A stretch of 64,000 nt of DNA from Mucidula mucida. Taxonomy: Eukaryota > Basidiomycota > Agaricomycetes > Agaricales > Physalacriaceae. Shown in pieces: positions 35,369 to 47,925 of this stretch. The stretch lies in contig JADNYV010000020.1 of assembly GCA_015501055.1 (NCBI GenBank), positions 186,001-250,000 on the forward strand, written 5' to 3'. A model generated the notes under the pieces. It searched no databases. It was not told the DNA's origin and worked only from the letters and a program-made list of their open reading frames with translations. Each line of letters opens with the position of its first letter. Positions within the stretch are counted from its first letter, which is position 1. The translations under genes and the position numbers were made by a program.

Positions 35369-35794
35369 TCATGAGAACATCACGCTCAGTTGAACATGCA
35401 TGCTCAAGATACCCGGTCAAAAAAGTTGCCCGTTGTTGAAGCTGCCGGCAGCTAAAACGAGCGGTTTAAGTCTTGACTTACCCATGTCACATCATGATCA
35501 ATCGTTTAACCATTGTTCTCTACCAATATAGTCTCCTCCGTCGCTCATAGGACAGTCAGACATGCCGTGTGATCACGACGCCACACTTACTGAAGCGTTA
35601 AACGAGCTTCTATCCCCTGAATACCGGCACTTGTGTATAGACAGTTCTCATCAATTAACGCTGTATCACGATGATTTCCGGGCGCAGGAAGATGTGATGG
35701 TATAGAAAACGGAAGCTACAGATACAGACTATGAATACAACTAGTATATGATAGATGAGGGAAGATGATGCAGGAAGTCCAAGTGGTTGATGGT
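35369..35794. other. Spacer between AA9 remnant and TOR 3' end
   Basis: About 0.4 kb, convergent gene ends, no coding sequence recognised. It should hold the TOR 3' UTR. Confidence 0.45.
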
Positions 35795-38700
35795 TTACCA
35801 GAAAGCACACCTGCGGCAATTCGTAAGACAAGGGTAAAACGACTGAATGACGGAACATACCATCCTGAGAATAATTGACATAAGTTCTCCAAAGAAGTGG
35901 CTTGCTTTATTAGCTTATCTACTTGAGCCGTGACTGACAATTGCACATCGGGATTGAAGTCGCGACCTAGACTTAGATGAGCTCGACGCCAAATCTGACA
36001 CGGCGAATAACCCACCTGTTAATTTGTTCTGTACTCGGTTGTAGACGAAGAGCGCCCTCTCATTTCGTACTTCCTGAATACCGCGTAAACCAGCTCCGTC
36101 TGCGAACGTGACTTAGCTATAATTAAATACTTTTTCGAAAGGAACTCACCGCTGAAGATGTCATTTTCGTCTGCCTTCAGTTTACGAGCTGGGCCCTGAG
36201 CATAGGCGGCAGCATGTGCGAGCTGAACAAGTTCAGAACGTTCTGCATCACTGCCTGCCTCTGCTAACGAAATGAATGGTGATACCTTGGTGAGTGGAAT
36301 AAACGAAATACCTTGTGGTCCCCGACCATCAGTTTGCATTAGACGCCAGTTGATGAGGGGATCGTAAACGAAGGCCTCCAACACTGCCATGAGAGAATGT
36401 TTGTTATCACGAAGCACTTGCATTGCGATCTCGCAAGTGTTGCGGAAGCTGCCTTCAATCCCGCTGACCTAGAAGAGATGAGCCCAAATAGTTCGACGGT
36501 TCCGAAACGTGTACTTACCTCCATCGCGTGAGTCAACATTCTTGTCAGACGGAAAGGTATCTTCTCAGGGAACTTCTCTCGAAGCATTGCCACTTCGAAG
36601 CAATCGCCGAAATCGATGTGTACGACCTTTCCTGTTTCGCGCTCCAACAATAAGTTCGAAGGGTGACGATCTCCCAAGCCCAGAATATGTCCAACCATGC
36701 TGTTCACAGCCAGAGACCTGGTGTATGTGGCACGACGTTCTAACCAGTGTTCCGAATCCCTGCTCTTGAGCCAAAGTACTCTGTAGAGATCCTGGCCGGT
36801 CGTATTCTCTAACGCATATTCGAAGACCTCGACTTTCTGCAATAATGTCAAGTTCTCGTAGTCCGGTGCCATCTAGAAGTTCCTTAGATCCTAGCATGGG
36901 TACTCGAAAATGACACCAACCTGAAGCATCAAACGGTACTCAATGTTGAGAAGGACCTTGCGAGACTCGCGATAGTCGCGTACAAGCACATGGAACGTGT
37001 CACTTCCTTGAACCCAACCAAGGAGACCTGCGTTAGGGGCGAGAGGAATGACGGGAAAACGCTGTATGTGCAGTCTACGCATGAAACTGGCAGTGTCGAC
37101 AGATAGTAGGGTGTTAACAAGACTAAAGAGTTGCATGACTCGTTCATCTTGCCGAAGATCCTCGTGTCCTGTAGGCGCGTTAGACATCTTAATCTGCTGG
37201 TCATACATTATTCTTCCAACCTTTCAAGAGATACTGATAATCTCGGCCATCCGAACCGCGTAGTGAAAGTCGTCGTGGTCGCTGCTTAGAGGCGATGACG
37301 GCCAGCTTGGGAGAAAAGCTAGTAATGCGGACGGGCTCGCGTCCAGATTGATAGGTACCTGATGAAATGTTAGGGTGGATGAAATCACGACCAGGAACTT
37401 ACCAGGAACGGCTAGTTCGAGATTTTTGGCGCTCAGCAGCTTAGGAGAGACATATTGCAGATCCAAACTCGTCAATTGAGGTAATTGCTTTTCAATTTTT
37501 TTGAAAACCTACGTATGCATTAGAAGGAGGAAGTCATCAGGGACTCATTACTCACCGCATAGTAGATATCCCATGCTTTATCGAGATCACTCGTGTCGCC
37601 GTACTGACGATACCTGTGACAAGCATCTCGAGCGGATCTCAAATCCTTGCCAAAGGTCTGAATAAAGGATATCTCTCGCGCAGTAGTTGGACCAGGCTGT
37701 GACAGACCTCAGTCCAATGTTAGAATGACGGTGAGAAACGTACGTCTTCCATCAGAGAATGCAGCGGCTCCAATGCTGCGATCATGCCCTCGGGGTTTTT
37801 CTCTGTGAAGTAGATTCTCGACGCCTCTTCTAAACCTTCGTGCCAAAGCTCGTTCCAAAGAATCGCCACACGGATAATCTCATGACTGATCATCACGGCC
37901 TACCGAAACATCAAGCTCTGGACGAGACCCCAACACAGGCTAACATACCTGTTCAACGATGGTTGCATGCCGCTCCTGCAGATGTGACAAGATTTCGAGG
38001 GCACCGTCCGACCGTACTTTACTTGACGATTTCGAGGCGACGGTAAGGGGATAAATCATCGCCTGAGGATGATTGCGCCCAATGATCACCAAAACGTTAT
38101 GAATGTGTCTACGAATCGTAGTGTGAGGGGTCTGAATTCTCGCAATGATCTGTAGGTTATGCGTCAGTATGTGAAGCTTGTACTAATGACAAAACATTTT
38201 ACCTGAGGAATAACTTCCAGCCAGTTATCCACGCCCACTTTGGCAAATCCGAGCGCGATGATTTGCGCAACGTCGGGGTGGCCGCCGAATTTGAACCAGA
38301 GTGTCAGTATACGCAAGGTATCCTGGAGAGCGTCTACACTGCGAAGAGTCACAGAGCGGAAAAGACCTAACCGATAGTGAGATTCGAAGGCAAGAAACCG
38401 TAGGCGATAACAAACCGTCTATGGCTTGCACTGCGTGAGCGGCGAGTAAGGGCGGTGGCATGTCTGTGAAACGATTTTCTGGATTTGCCTCCAGGTGAGC
38501 GACAACATCCAAGTTGGCTAGAGCCCAAGTGTGCCACGCCTTGTACCAATCGGGATCATGATGGGTAGCCATGACATAGCAGTTCAGAATGCCTTTCACA
38601 TCCGTCTAGAGATTGATGAGGTTCTACGTTGGTGGTTCGAACGCAGGCATTACTAACCTCGACCCAACGTTCACTCGACTTCATCTGCCATTGACCTTGC

Positions 38701-41700
38701 TTGAAGTAGCAGCGGGCAAGAAGTTTGGAGAGCTGAGTCTTCCTTTCGCGCGTCACCCATGGATGCGAATGCCCGTCCTCGGACTGGAGATCGCGCGCAA
38801 GATTGGCTGAAAACTGGCGCAAAAACGCGAGGCTATTGTCCTTGTTGCCAGTGGCCCACATGAATTTCAGATGCGCGTACACGACGTTCGGAGGGGCCTT
38901 CATACGCTGATCGCGGACGTGTTGGGCTGAGACCTGGAATTTGTTAAGCAATCACACAAGCGTTCTTCGCCATGACTCACATTCTCTGCGACGTGGGGAG
39001 CAAGAAGGGTATTGATAGTTTTGCCAGCCAACGCCATACGGTCGGACTTCCTGCACAGGTTCGCAAACTTGATCCACATCGCCGGGTCCTCTTCAGGATG
39101 CAAAACCAATGTCCTGACTTGTAAAATACGTTGCCAGACTTCGACCTCCTTTTGACATCCTTGCAAGCTGGCGATAGCTGTGAGAAGATTCAAATACGCG
39201 TAATACACTACTCACCGTTTGATCCAGGTCTTCCGCATCGTTTGCTGACGTTCTGGCTGATCTGCATAATGCTTGTATGCAATGATTTCCTCGAGTTCTG
39301 ACAGCATTTGGGCGCGAACCATGACACTAACAATGACAAGTTAGAGACGAAACTAGAAGCGAGATTTCGAAGGTGATTACTTGTACGACCGCCCATATCC
39401 TTCTCCCACGAAGGAGGTCAACTCTGGATCGAGCAAATCTCGAGCTTTGGCAATATGAAGGAGCGCCTTTGGGAACTGATTTTGATGCACAGATAAAATC
39501 GCTCTGTAGAAGTATCGATCGGATGAGTCCGGCTTCATGGTGGCAATATATTCCTCCATCGCATCCCAATCATTCAAAGACCAAGCTGCAGCAGTCGCAA
39601 TGGGGGCAATTTCTCGACGATTCTCCTGACTGGCGTTCACCCAAACTTCCTCCACTTGAGTCGCCAAGGAATCCCATTCTCCCAGCGCGTGCAAGCATTT
39701 CATGCGACCAATCTGAACCTCGGGGGCCTGTTGGTCGGCTTCGCTTTTGCTCTCATAGGCTTCCAGAGCCTCCTGCCAACGCCCAAGCCGTTCATACCAC
39801 TCTTCTTGCTTCGTCACGTCATAGCGTTCGTGGGCCATGACCAGAGTACCCCAAGCAGCATCCTGCTGCTGAAGCCGCGTATTGATAGAAATGATAGCCT
39901 CGATCGTAGCTGGCGAGGCTTCAGAGAAGTATTCGGCTTCTTTGTAATGCATGGCCTTGGCATAGGCGAGATTTTTTAGGGCGCATTCACCAAGAATGCC
40001 ATGCTCTATGGGCAACTGCTTCTCCTCGTGCTCCATGAACTCGGCGAGGCTTAGCAAGCGATGTATGAGATCGCTGGGAGCGGAGTTGGATGTCAAAGCC
40101 GCCTCAATCGAACGCACAAGGTCCTCCTAGATAGTGGATCAGCTGTAGCTCGAGATATCGCGGTGACGATACAAACCTGGTATTGATCGTATAGTTCACC
40201 CCAGCACGAGAGGAAGGCAGGGTTGAATAGCTCCCTTGCAAGAGGAGGATGTATATCAACCAAGCTCATACATGCGCGCAGAGCATGCGAAGGCGACTCT
40301 TTCATGAGCTCGACGGTGAGTCGGTGAATCCACTCAGTCCAATCGTCCCTCGTGGTGGTCAGCGACGTGTCCCAAGCTGTCTTTAGATGTTGTTGATTGA
40401 CCGTCAATTTGGCCGCTTCAGACGCTGGCGTTGGAAACTCGGCATTTTTCGCATTTTCGATCGACCTACGGATTGTCAATTATAGACAAGACGGTTAATT
40501 TCGAGATATTAACTCACAATAACTCTAAAACACTCGGTTCTTGGGGTAACTGCTCTCCGTTTAGCAATTTCGTGATGAGGTTATCATATTTCAAATGTTG
40601 TATCCGATGGCGGACGAGACACTATTCAAGTACGCGCGGATGAGGATCAGGGGCAGAGCTGGCGAAGTAGGGGCATACCTTGTTGATTGTGGGCACGAAG
40701 ATCGCGAAATCGGCGCCAAATTGAACACACAACGAGCATAAAGTATCCATCGCGGTTTGCCGAAGTTCGGTATTGCCCGACTCCAGCACTCTGATGAGCG
40801 GGTGGACTATCCTCGAAGCATGATCAGAGAAGTTGACTCGCTTGGACAAGCCGTCAATCGTTTGAATGGCTTTCTTCCTCAGCGGCGTCGTCCCGTCAAT
40901 GCGATCATACGCCCTGACTATCAAAGGAATGACAAGGTGCAGATATTCTTCAATGTTCGCTCCAAAGGTCTGGAACGCGTCGAAAATCTTAATTTGCGTG
41001 CTGACTCTCTTGTCATTCAGTTCCCCATCGAAAACCTTCAAAACCAAAGGGATGACTGTGGGGAGGAAAGGCTTGAATTCAGCACTCAGTGCTTTACTGA
41101 GTGCTTCGATGAGGGACACGATAGGGAGCTGGAGCGGGACGTTGTCCCAGATATCGGTAATGAGATTGAAGATAATCGGCATATAATTACGGATGTGCTG
41201 CTTGATGATTCCCACCAAGATGGTTAGTTGTTGGAGGTGGAAATCTTGTACACGTGCAGCAGACTGCCGCGTCACGGCCGTGAAAGCCGGTATAATCTGC
41301 AGAAGGTTGGACGAACATCGATGAGAGAGTGCTTGAACTGACCTGAGGCAGGAAGGCGGCACATTTGAGACCCTGCGTCTTGAATATAGACATCACCGCC
41401 TCAATCGCCATATGATGGTGACTGTTGAGGGACTGGTCCTTCAGAATAGCCAGTAGCGATTTGACGACAACGTTTTGGAAGTAATCATCAGTTACGACCG
41501 TCGCGTTCTGGTTCAGCGGGACTTGATTTACGGCTGTGATCATTGTCTCGCTCGATAGGTCTTCCATTGGGCTTCCCTAAGAGAGTATGAGTGGGCGAGT
41601 ATGCAAAATCCTGATAAGCGAGATACCTTGCGTTTATACGGATCTACAGCACCGAGAATACCGAGGACCTTGACGACTTCACGTCGAATGCTTTGCGAGG

Positions 41701-44433
41701 TTTCTGATTTTAAAATCTTGCCTAGGAGACCGAGAAGTTGTGGATAATCGACGAGGGGTGTTATGACATAACCGGTACTCGAACAAACTTGACCCAACGT
41801 GTGGAGAGCAGCATCGCGTTCGGCCAGAGATGGGTCAGAAAGCTTAGTAGTCAATACCTGCATGATTTCTTCAACATAGGCCAATGTATCCTCCCCAGCT
41901 ACGCATGTCAATTCTCCAATACAGTTAAGCACGTTCGAGGCGACTGTGGAGTTCGTGTCGTTCGCCTTCTTGAGAAGCACACGTAAGATCGGTATCGCAT
42001 ATGGCTTGATCAGTCTCTGCGTGGCACTAATGAGCAGTGACAAAAGGCGTGTGCACTCTTCACGATTGCGGCTGATGGAACGTCGTTAGTTGAGCTCAAG
42101 CCACCTAGAATAGACATACAGGACAGTGGTGTACTCGAGCTCCGTAAGAAGTTGGATCAAAGCCTTCCGCAATGAAGGTACAACATAAGCCGGATTATGC
42201 TTGGCGAGGCGACCAATTAAGGCGACTGCAGTAATTCGATTCTCCTGCTCTTCGTCGTTGAGAGCAATGAAGAGAGATCGCACGTTTTCCGCTTGGGCCA
42301 GATGTCGATCGAAACGTTCGTGAAGCGACGACAGCACAGTATGTCTTATGCTTGAGTCTATGTGACCGAGTGAGTATAAAGCAGGTAAGAGGTAGGCGTG
42401 TGCATACCTGGATCGGCAATACCAACAGTAAGGAGCTTGTCGAGAACGTCGCCGATAATTTCCGTGGCATGACTGCTAGACTGGTAGCAGATTGGGTCCC
42501 GCAAGAAGAGGCGACAGCAGGTTAGGGCAGCCGCGCGGCGTACATCAGCATGATCGTCTTCCAAGTAAGGTAGGGCACAAGTCTGGACAAATTCATTCAA
42601 GAGATGACCTGGCAAAGGTGAGTTCAATGTTCCATATAATGCAACGTTACTACGTACCACTAAAGTCGAATGATCCCAGAGTGGTCAAAGCTAATGTGAT
42701 CGTTTCAGGATTCTTTTCGTTCGCAGCTGCCTATAAGGAGTTCAATATGTATGCGATTCGAAAGAGAACCACCGCAACCTGCGCCGTCAACTCTCTGTTG
42801 GACGTCGATGCCTCGTTCCTTGTCAGGCTGGAAGGAGCTCCCAGAGGCTTGTATGGCTGTCCACTTAATAACATAGAAAGCAGATCCAGGAGTTTGTCTG
42901 GCATTGTTGAGACAGTGATCTTGAACACGAGAAATGATAGTACCTTGAATGGTGCTCAACAGAGGAGATATCGAGTGCACGATTGCTGAGAGGGCTTGAC
43001 AGAGGGGCTCACTGAGACCAGCCGCAAACATCAAGTCCAGTTGATCATGCAGAAGCTTGGTTAAGTGAGGCCCCACAGCAGCCGCGAGCATTCCTATGCA
43101 CTGGAATATTGGCTCCTCGGATATAGTGTTCTTGCGTCCTCTATTTTGCAGACCGGTCTTGATATGAGACATGATTGACTCCAGGAAGGGTTTGATGTCG
43201 CTGCCTATCGCACTAGCTGTGTGTCCAATGGCAATAAAAGCTGCGAAAGGCATGAGGCGCGAATACTATCAACAACAGCCTGATACAAACCAAAGTGGCG
43301 TTCGTGTGGCTTCTCCAACTGGGTTAGCAGGTGACTCATCGACTTGACCAGATAATTTTCCTTGAAGGTTTGTGTATCATAAGCGGCAAGCGACGGAATC
43401 ATTGCGATAACTTGTTTCCGAACGAGATGGTCGCGATGAACCCGGAACCGCAGAATCTTCTCGGCAGTGTCCATATAAGTTTCCTTCATGAACTAACCGA
43501 AAGTGAGGACATGCGATAAATTGCGAGAAGAGAACATACCATTCCGGCATGCAGAAGAAGCTCCCGGTATGTTAGTAGCGAACCATGAATGACTTCTGCC
43601 TGCTGCATTCTGAGGCCGGCTTGAGCATCTTGTAGAATCCTGTTCAAGTAGGTGTTCCGCGTCTGGCGCTCGCGTTGGGTGACTATTTCAAGACAGGCTG
43701 CTAATAACTCGGCCGCGCCTTCTCGGACAATGACACGCTGATCACGGAGGGCAACAAGAATATTGTCAAAGACCTGGCTAATGTGAGAGTGGAAGTATCC
43801 GGGGCTGTTGCGAGCGAGTTCCTTTAGAATAAGCACACCGGCATAACGGGGTGACTCTTGCTTCTCGGGATGCATGAGCTCGATGGCGGCTGGAACTTCA
43901 TAGTCCATGAATCGCTCTCCGAACGCGGAACCACCGATCTGAGCAATCTGTCCAAGAGTCTTGGAGGCGACAAGCATCAAGTTGACATCTGAGTGGGGGA
44001 AAAGGTGTTTAACGTAGTTGTAGAAGCGGAAAAGGTTGACTTTGGATTCTAATGTCTCTCCGCTCGTGATTTCGAGTAGATGGTCTGTTTAAGGATGAGC
44101 GAACGGCGCCACCGGAAGGATCAAGACGCGCCTATTGCGAGCAGCCCGCCAAAGTTTTCTGTCGTGTTCTGGCTGTGCATCAGGTCAAATAGCCTGCGAT
44201 TGATGTTGTCGTCCCAGAGCTTTGTAGCGGCATCCGGGGTCATTTCTGCGACGGTTGTCGACACCTAAACACAGGCGTTGAGGGGGGGGGCACACTTTCG
44301 TCCAAGAGGATAGGCGTACATAGCGCCTGAGCTTGATGGCGGCATCAAGCCGTGTCTCTGGATTCTTGCTTTTGAGGGCCTGGAAGACCTGTGTTAGGAC
44401 GTCCGACTGCGCCGTCTGTACGTTGGACGCCAT
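35795..44433 (-). CDS. TOR: TOR serine/threonine kinase (PIKK family)
   Basis: Master growth kinase of TORC1/TORC2. The gene is complete over 8.6 kb with many short introns. The N-terminus ([20 protein letters not shown]) leads into long HEAT arrays ([60 protein letters not shown]) across 38.5-44.4 kb. The FAT domain covers roughly 38-40.5 kb. The FRB domain (37.55-37.9 kb) reads [20 protein letters not shown]...AWDIYYAVF, keeping the Ser, Trp and Phe that contact FKBP-rapamycin. The kinase domain shows [32 protein letters not shown] (catalytic loop) and [12 protein letters not shown] (DFG). The FATC ends [15 protein letters not shown], restored by the last intron, with stop at 35795. Internal exon edges were not all fixed. 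I found no frame break that splicing cannot explain. No second TOR is in the window. Confidence 0.95.
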
Positions 44434-45417
44434 GGCGGCAACGAACACGCTTGATTGCTTACGCCCGTTACAGCCTTTGCTTGACCTTGTTGCTTTCCAA
44501 CGTCATCGCCGCCAACTCTCGACTTGGAATTTTTGAAGTTCGAATTTAAACAAAATCGGTTCCGAGCACTGGCATCCCTCTCGTATCCAATGCTAAGTCT
44601 ATGTAACATTCGCAGCGCAGACTTTATACCCGTGTCAGCTGCTTTTACTGTGGGCCCGAAAACGACGCTCTCGAGCTCCTCGTGGAGATGAATCCTTACT
44701 TACCGGTATGTACAACGATATCTGTAACAGTATTGAACCCATGAAACCGTTTTCACTGCTCCGCGCGGCCGAACAGGCTGTCCATTTTCGTTTTCCTGAA
44801 CATCCACGGCCGATTTCATATTCAATCTCTGTTGACCATCAAAGCAACGTCCGCCGACCAAGTTCAACATGTGTCCGGCGCCCAAGGTGCTTCAACGACG
44901 GACCTACGACAACATCTCGCCCGAGCTTTCCAGCAGAAGTGCACCACAGTGGCAAGATGAGGAGCACGCTGCACGTCCTATCTTGCCCGAAGCCTAGGGT
45001 CATTACACATATCCGCCAAGTGGTCCAGATACCCGCCCGATAGCATCGCTCACGGCGTCTCATGACAAGATTCGACAACGAACGAGTGCCGATGATGGGT
45101 CTTGAATCAACCTTGAGAGATGCTCCCACACCGCTGCGCTTGCCAGTGTGTTTCGACACTAATGGAGACCGTCACTTGGATCCACAAAACATCGGGATCT
45201 CAAAATGTCAGCCAGCTTGTCAGTTAGCCAGATCCGAACTACACGGGAGGGACAGACGCGCTTGGAGATGATCCCGATACCCTGATCAGAAGCGCGTCAG
45301 CGATCGCTCGACGAACTTTACGTGCCTTGCACCTTGCCGGCCAACTGCCACAACACGATATATAGCCGGATGTCAGGGTCAGTCAACTGGTATCCTCTCC
45401 TTCCTACCACTCTTATC
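44434..45417. other. TOR / M20 divergent region with possible gene relic
   Basis: About 1 kb between divergent gene starts, long for this compact genome. It must contain both promoters; a TATATA at 45359-45364 lies 54-59 bp before the M20 start. The plus strand from about 44.87 to 45.12 kb has protein-like sequence in one frame (VLQRRTYDNISPELSSRSAP, then GHYTYPPSGPDTRPIASLTA) broken by TAG and TGA, and an alternative frame near 45.25-45.36 kb (DDPDTLIRSASAIARRTLRA). This could be a relic or an unrecognised gene. Confidence 0.35.
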
Positions 45418-47644
45418 ATGCCTCAGGAGGTTCACGCGGGTTGCTTCGCTGGCCTCTTTAAGCGCACCAAAGTCCGGTCAGAGCTTGGGAAAAAAAGAGC
45501 CAAGTTAACTGCTCCAAGGTGAGCTATGTTTTCGTAGTTGTTCATTGACCAACGATGTATTATAGCACTCTGAATGTAGTTCAACTTTGAATATGTGCTG
45601 CGACTACTCGTTCGGGTCTGAACGTTGGGAGTTGAGGATCCTCTTCCGGAATACACTCCCGCGTCAGCAGGCCTGTCGGACATTGCCAGGATTGTCGACT
45701 GTACCATAGACGGTCTTGACGCCGAACTGCGCAAGCTCAGCTTAGACATCCACAGTATAATACCCCGCCCCGTTGCTAATTCCATCGGCTGATTGACATT
45801 CTAGGTCACCCAGAGATCAAGTTCAATGAAAGGTCTCGGCATCCGTCTTCTCTGGAGTTCGTTTTTGATACTCAGACCGCTCATTCAGATATGCTCATGA
45901 CACTCTGTCGGCGTTCATGTCGAGACATGGCTTTAAAGTGACCAGTCACTATCTTGGGCTCGACACCGCTTGGCGCGCAGAATACACCCATGGCAAAGCC
46001 GGAAAGGTCCTTGGGATAAATTCTGGTAGGGTCATGCTGTATCTGCAGGTGGAACGCTGATTCAAATATACTCAAGAAATGGACGCACTGATGGGAATTG
46101 GCCATGCATGTGGTCACAACTGTCAGTCTGGTTACTTTACTCGAGACAGTTTTCCTAAGCTTGCGATTAGTGATAGCGGCTAGCGGTTGTGGCACGGCTC
46201 TTGCCCTCAAGGCAGCCTTACTATCCAGTAACACGCCTGGCAAGATAGTCCTCCTTGGCACGCCTGGTAAAGCTTCACTCGCGTCCGTTCAAAATAGCCG
46301 CTGACTTCTATGTAGCGGAAGAAGGCGGCGGCGGGAAAGTCATTCTATTGGAGCGCGGGGCGTACGAAGAAATGGACATCTGTATCATGTAAGCTGCTCG
46401 CTCTTCGAGCTTTGTACTGTCTCACCTCGTCGGCAGGTGCCATCCGAGCGCCGGCCCAGCGAGCAGCGCGAGCATAGGATCATCATACGCCGTACAAACG
46501 GTGGATGTAGAGTATATTGGACACAGGTGACAGCAATGATGCATTTCATTTTTCGATATTTACACGCTTCCAGCGCCCACGCTGCTGCTTCCCCTTGGTG
46601 CGTTACTTCTCTATGCGGTAGTGTTGCATGATTATTGACCTTCTCCATCAAAGGGAGGGAGTCAACGCCCTCGATGCCGCTTTTTTAGCGTACTCCAGCA
46701 TCGCTGTCCTCCGCCAACAGATGAAGCCCGAATCCCGCGTCCACGGTATCTTAGGCGGACAGAATTGGTCGCCTAATGGTTAGTACCATCTCACCGCTGC
46801 GATGAGCTTGAAACTCAACCTTGAAGCGTAGTAATACCTGACAACGCCGCCTTATCATGGATCGTGAGAGCACCGACCAATGAAGAAGCAGCGGCTCTGA
46901 TGGAGCGCGTCAAGGCTTGCTTCGAGTAAGACATACGTCTTGGTCCCTAGAACTGACAAATAGTTTCCCCCAGAGCTGCTTCACTTGCAACCGGATGCAA
47001 GATGTCCATGAAAATGGGAATTCCCTACTACCAGCTGATTCAGAATAACGTACTGGGTGAGCTTTTTTTTCGCTCTTCTGACCGTTTTCGTGCTTATCGT
47101 CTGGCCATGACAGGACAAGAATTCTCCGACGTCCTCGATAAACAATTCGGTATGACGACTTTTCTCGACAGAGGTACCGCCGCGTCGACAGATTTCGTGA
47201 GCCTACTGCCTTCCTTCATCTTATTTCGGGCGCTTATATGTCGCCGCAGGGAAATGTGTCCTTTGGTGCGCAGCGTTTCTGGGTACCTATTGGTCCCGGC
47301 GTGATTCTTACCGAATTCTAGCCTTACCATCACTGCATCCTACTTATGGCAAGTCAATAGGGCGATACCAGCGTAGTCGAACTAAATTGTCTTTTTAGCT
47401 ATTCCAACGGAGCCTAATGGAGGAAATCACACTCCGGCATTCACGAAAGCAGCCGCTAGCCAAGCAGCCCACGACGCCACCATGAAAGTTACCAAAGGCC
47501 TGGCACTGACCGCTTTTCGAGCAGCCAGTGATACCGCGTTCTTCCAGGATGTACGTCAGATCTTTCTCCAATGACTGATTAGCCTATTGAGCTCTTGCTC
47601 CTTCTTTACAGGTTCAAGCCGCGTTCACCCCAAGAGGCGCGTAA
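45418..47644 (+). CDS. M20 family amidohydrolase/dipeptidase (PM20D2-like)
   Basis: Zinc amidohydrolase related to PM20D2 and bacterial AbgB, which cleave small amides and dipeptides. The first exon starts [20 protein letters not shown]. The catalytic body begins [20 protein letters not shown] and includes the metal site [16 protein letters not shown], the EEGGGGK general-base region, CHPSAGP, and [20 protein letters not shown]. The lid domain follows ([37 protein letters not shown]), then [32 protein letters not shown] and the end [10 protein letters not shown] at 47644. Many introns are short and mid-codon. The junction after GHACGHN first looked like a frameshift, but an acceptor at GATTAG restores [13 protein letters not shown]. 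The link between the first exon and the body (45.52-45.64 kb) is unresolved. Probably cytosolic; substrate unknown. Confidence 0.85.
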
Positions 47645-47925
47645 ATCATACACGATCTTTGTCCGAAGTTCTGCCACGTTAAATGCCAAAGACGATTATC
47701 AGGCTTCAGGCACACCAATAGTAGTCGGGCGTCATAAAACAGGTCTATGGTCATAGTTGGGCCGAGACAGGTTAACTGTACGATAGTTGAAGCGCGGAAA
47801 GTAAAAAGAAGAATAATATAAAGATTCCAGTAGCATATCGGTGTGATCCCCAGGCGTAAAAGGTGTGAATGTGAAGTTGTGCATAGCAAAACATCTAGGA
47901 TGAGCAGATTTCGATAGCAAGAACA

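Noticed and set aside
36900..37260. Apparent break in the TOR kinase N-lobe
   Set aside because: A short intron between DYQYLLKG and [11 protein letters not shown] joins the frame, as in other TOR kinases.
41081..41105. 10-bp perfect inverted repeat around a 5-nt loop
   Set aside because: Lies within the TOR HEAT-repeat coding sequence, where it is explained by codons; no sign of regulatory use.
46121..46180. Apparent frameshift in the M20 amidohydrolase after GHACGHN
   Set aside because: Using the acceptor GATTAG instead of the earlier CCTAAG restores the frame and the family sequence, so the gene is intact there.
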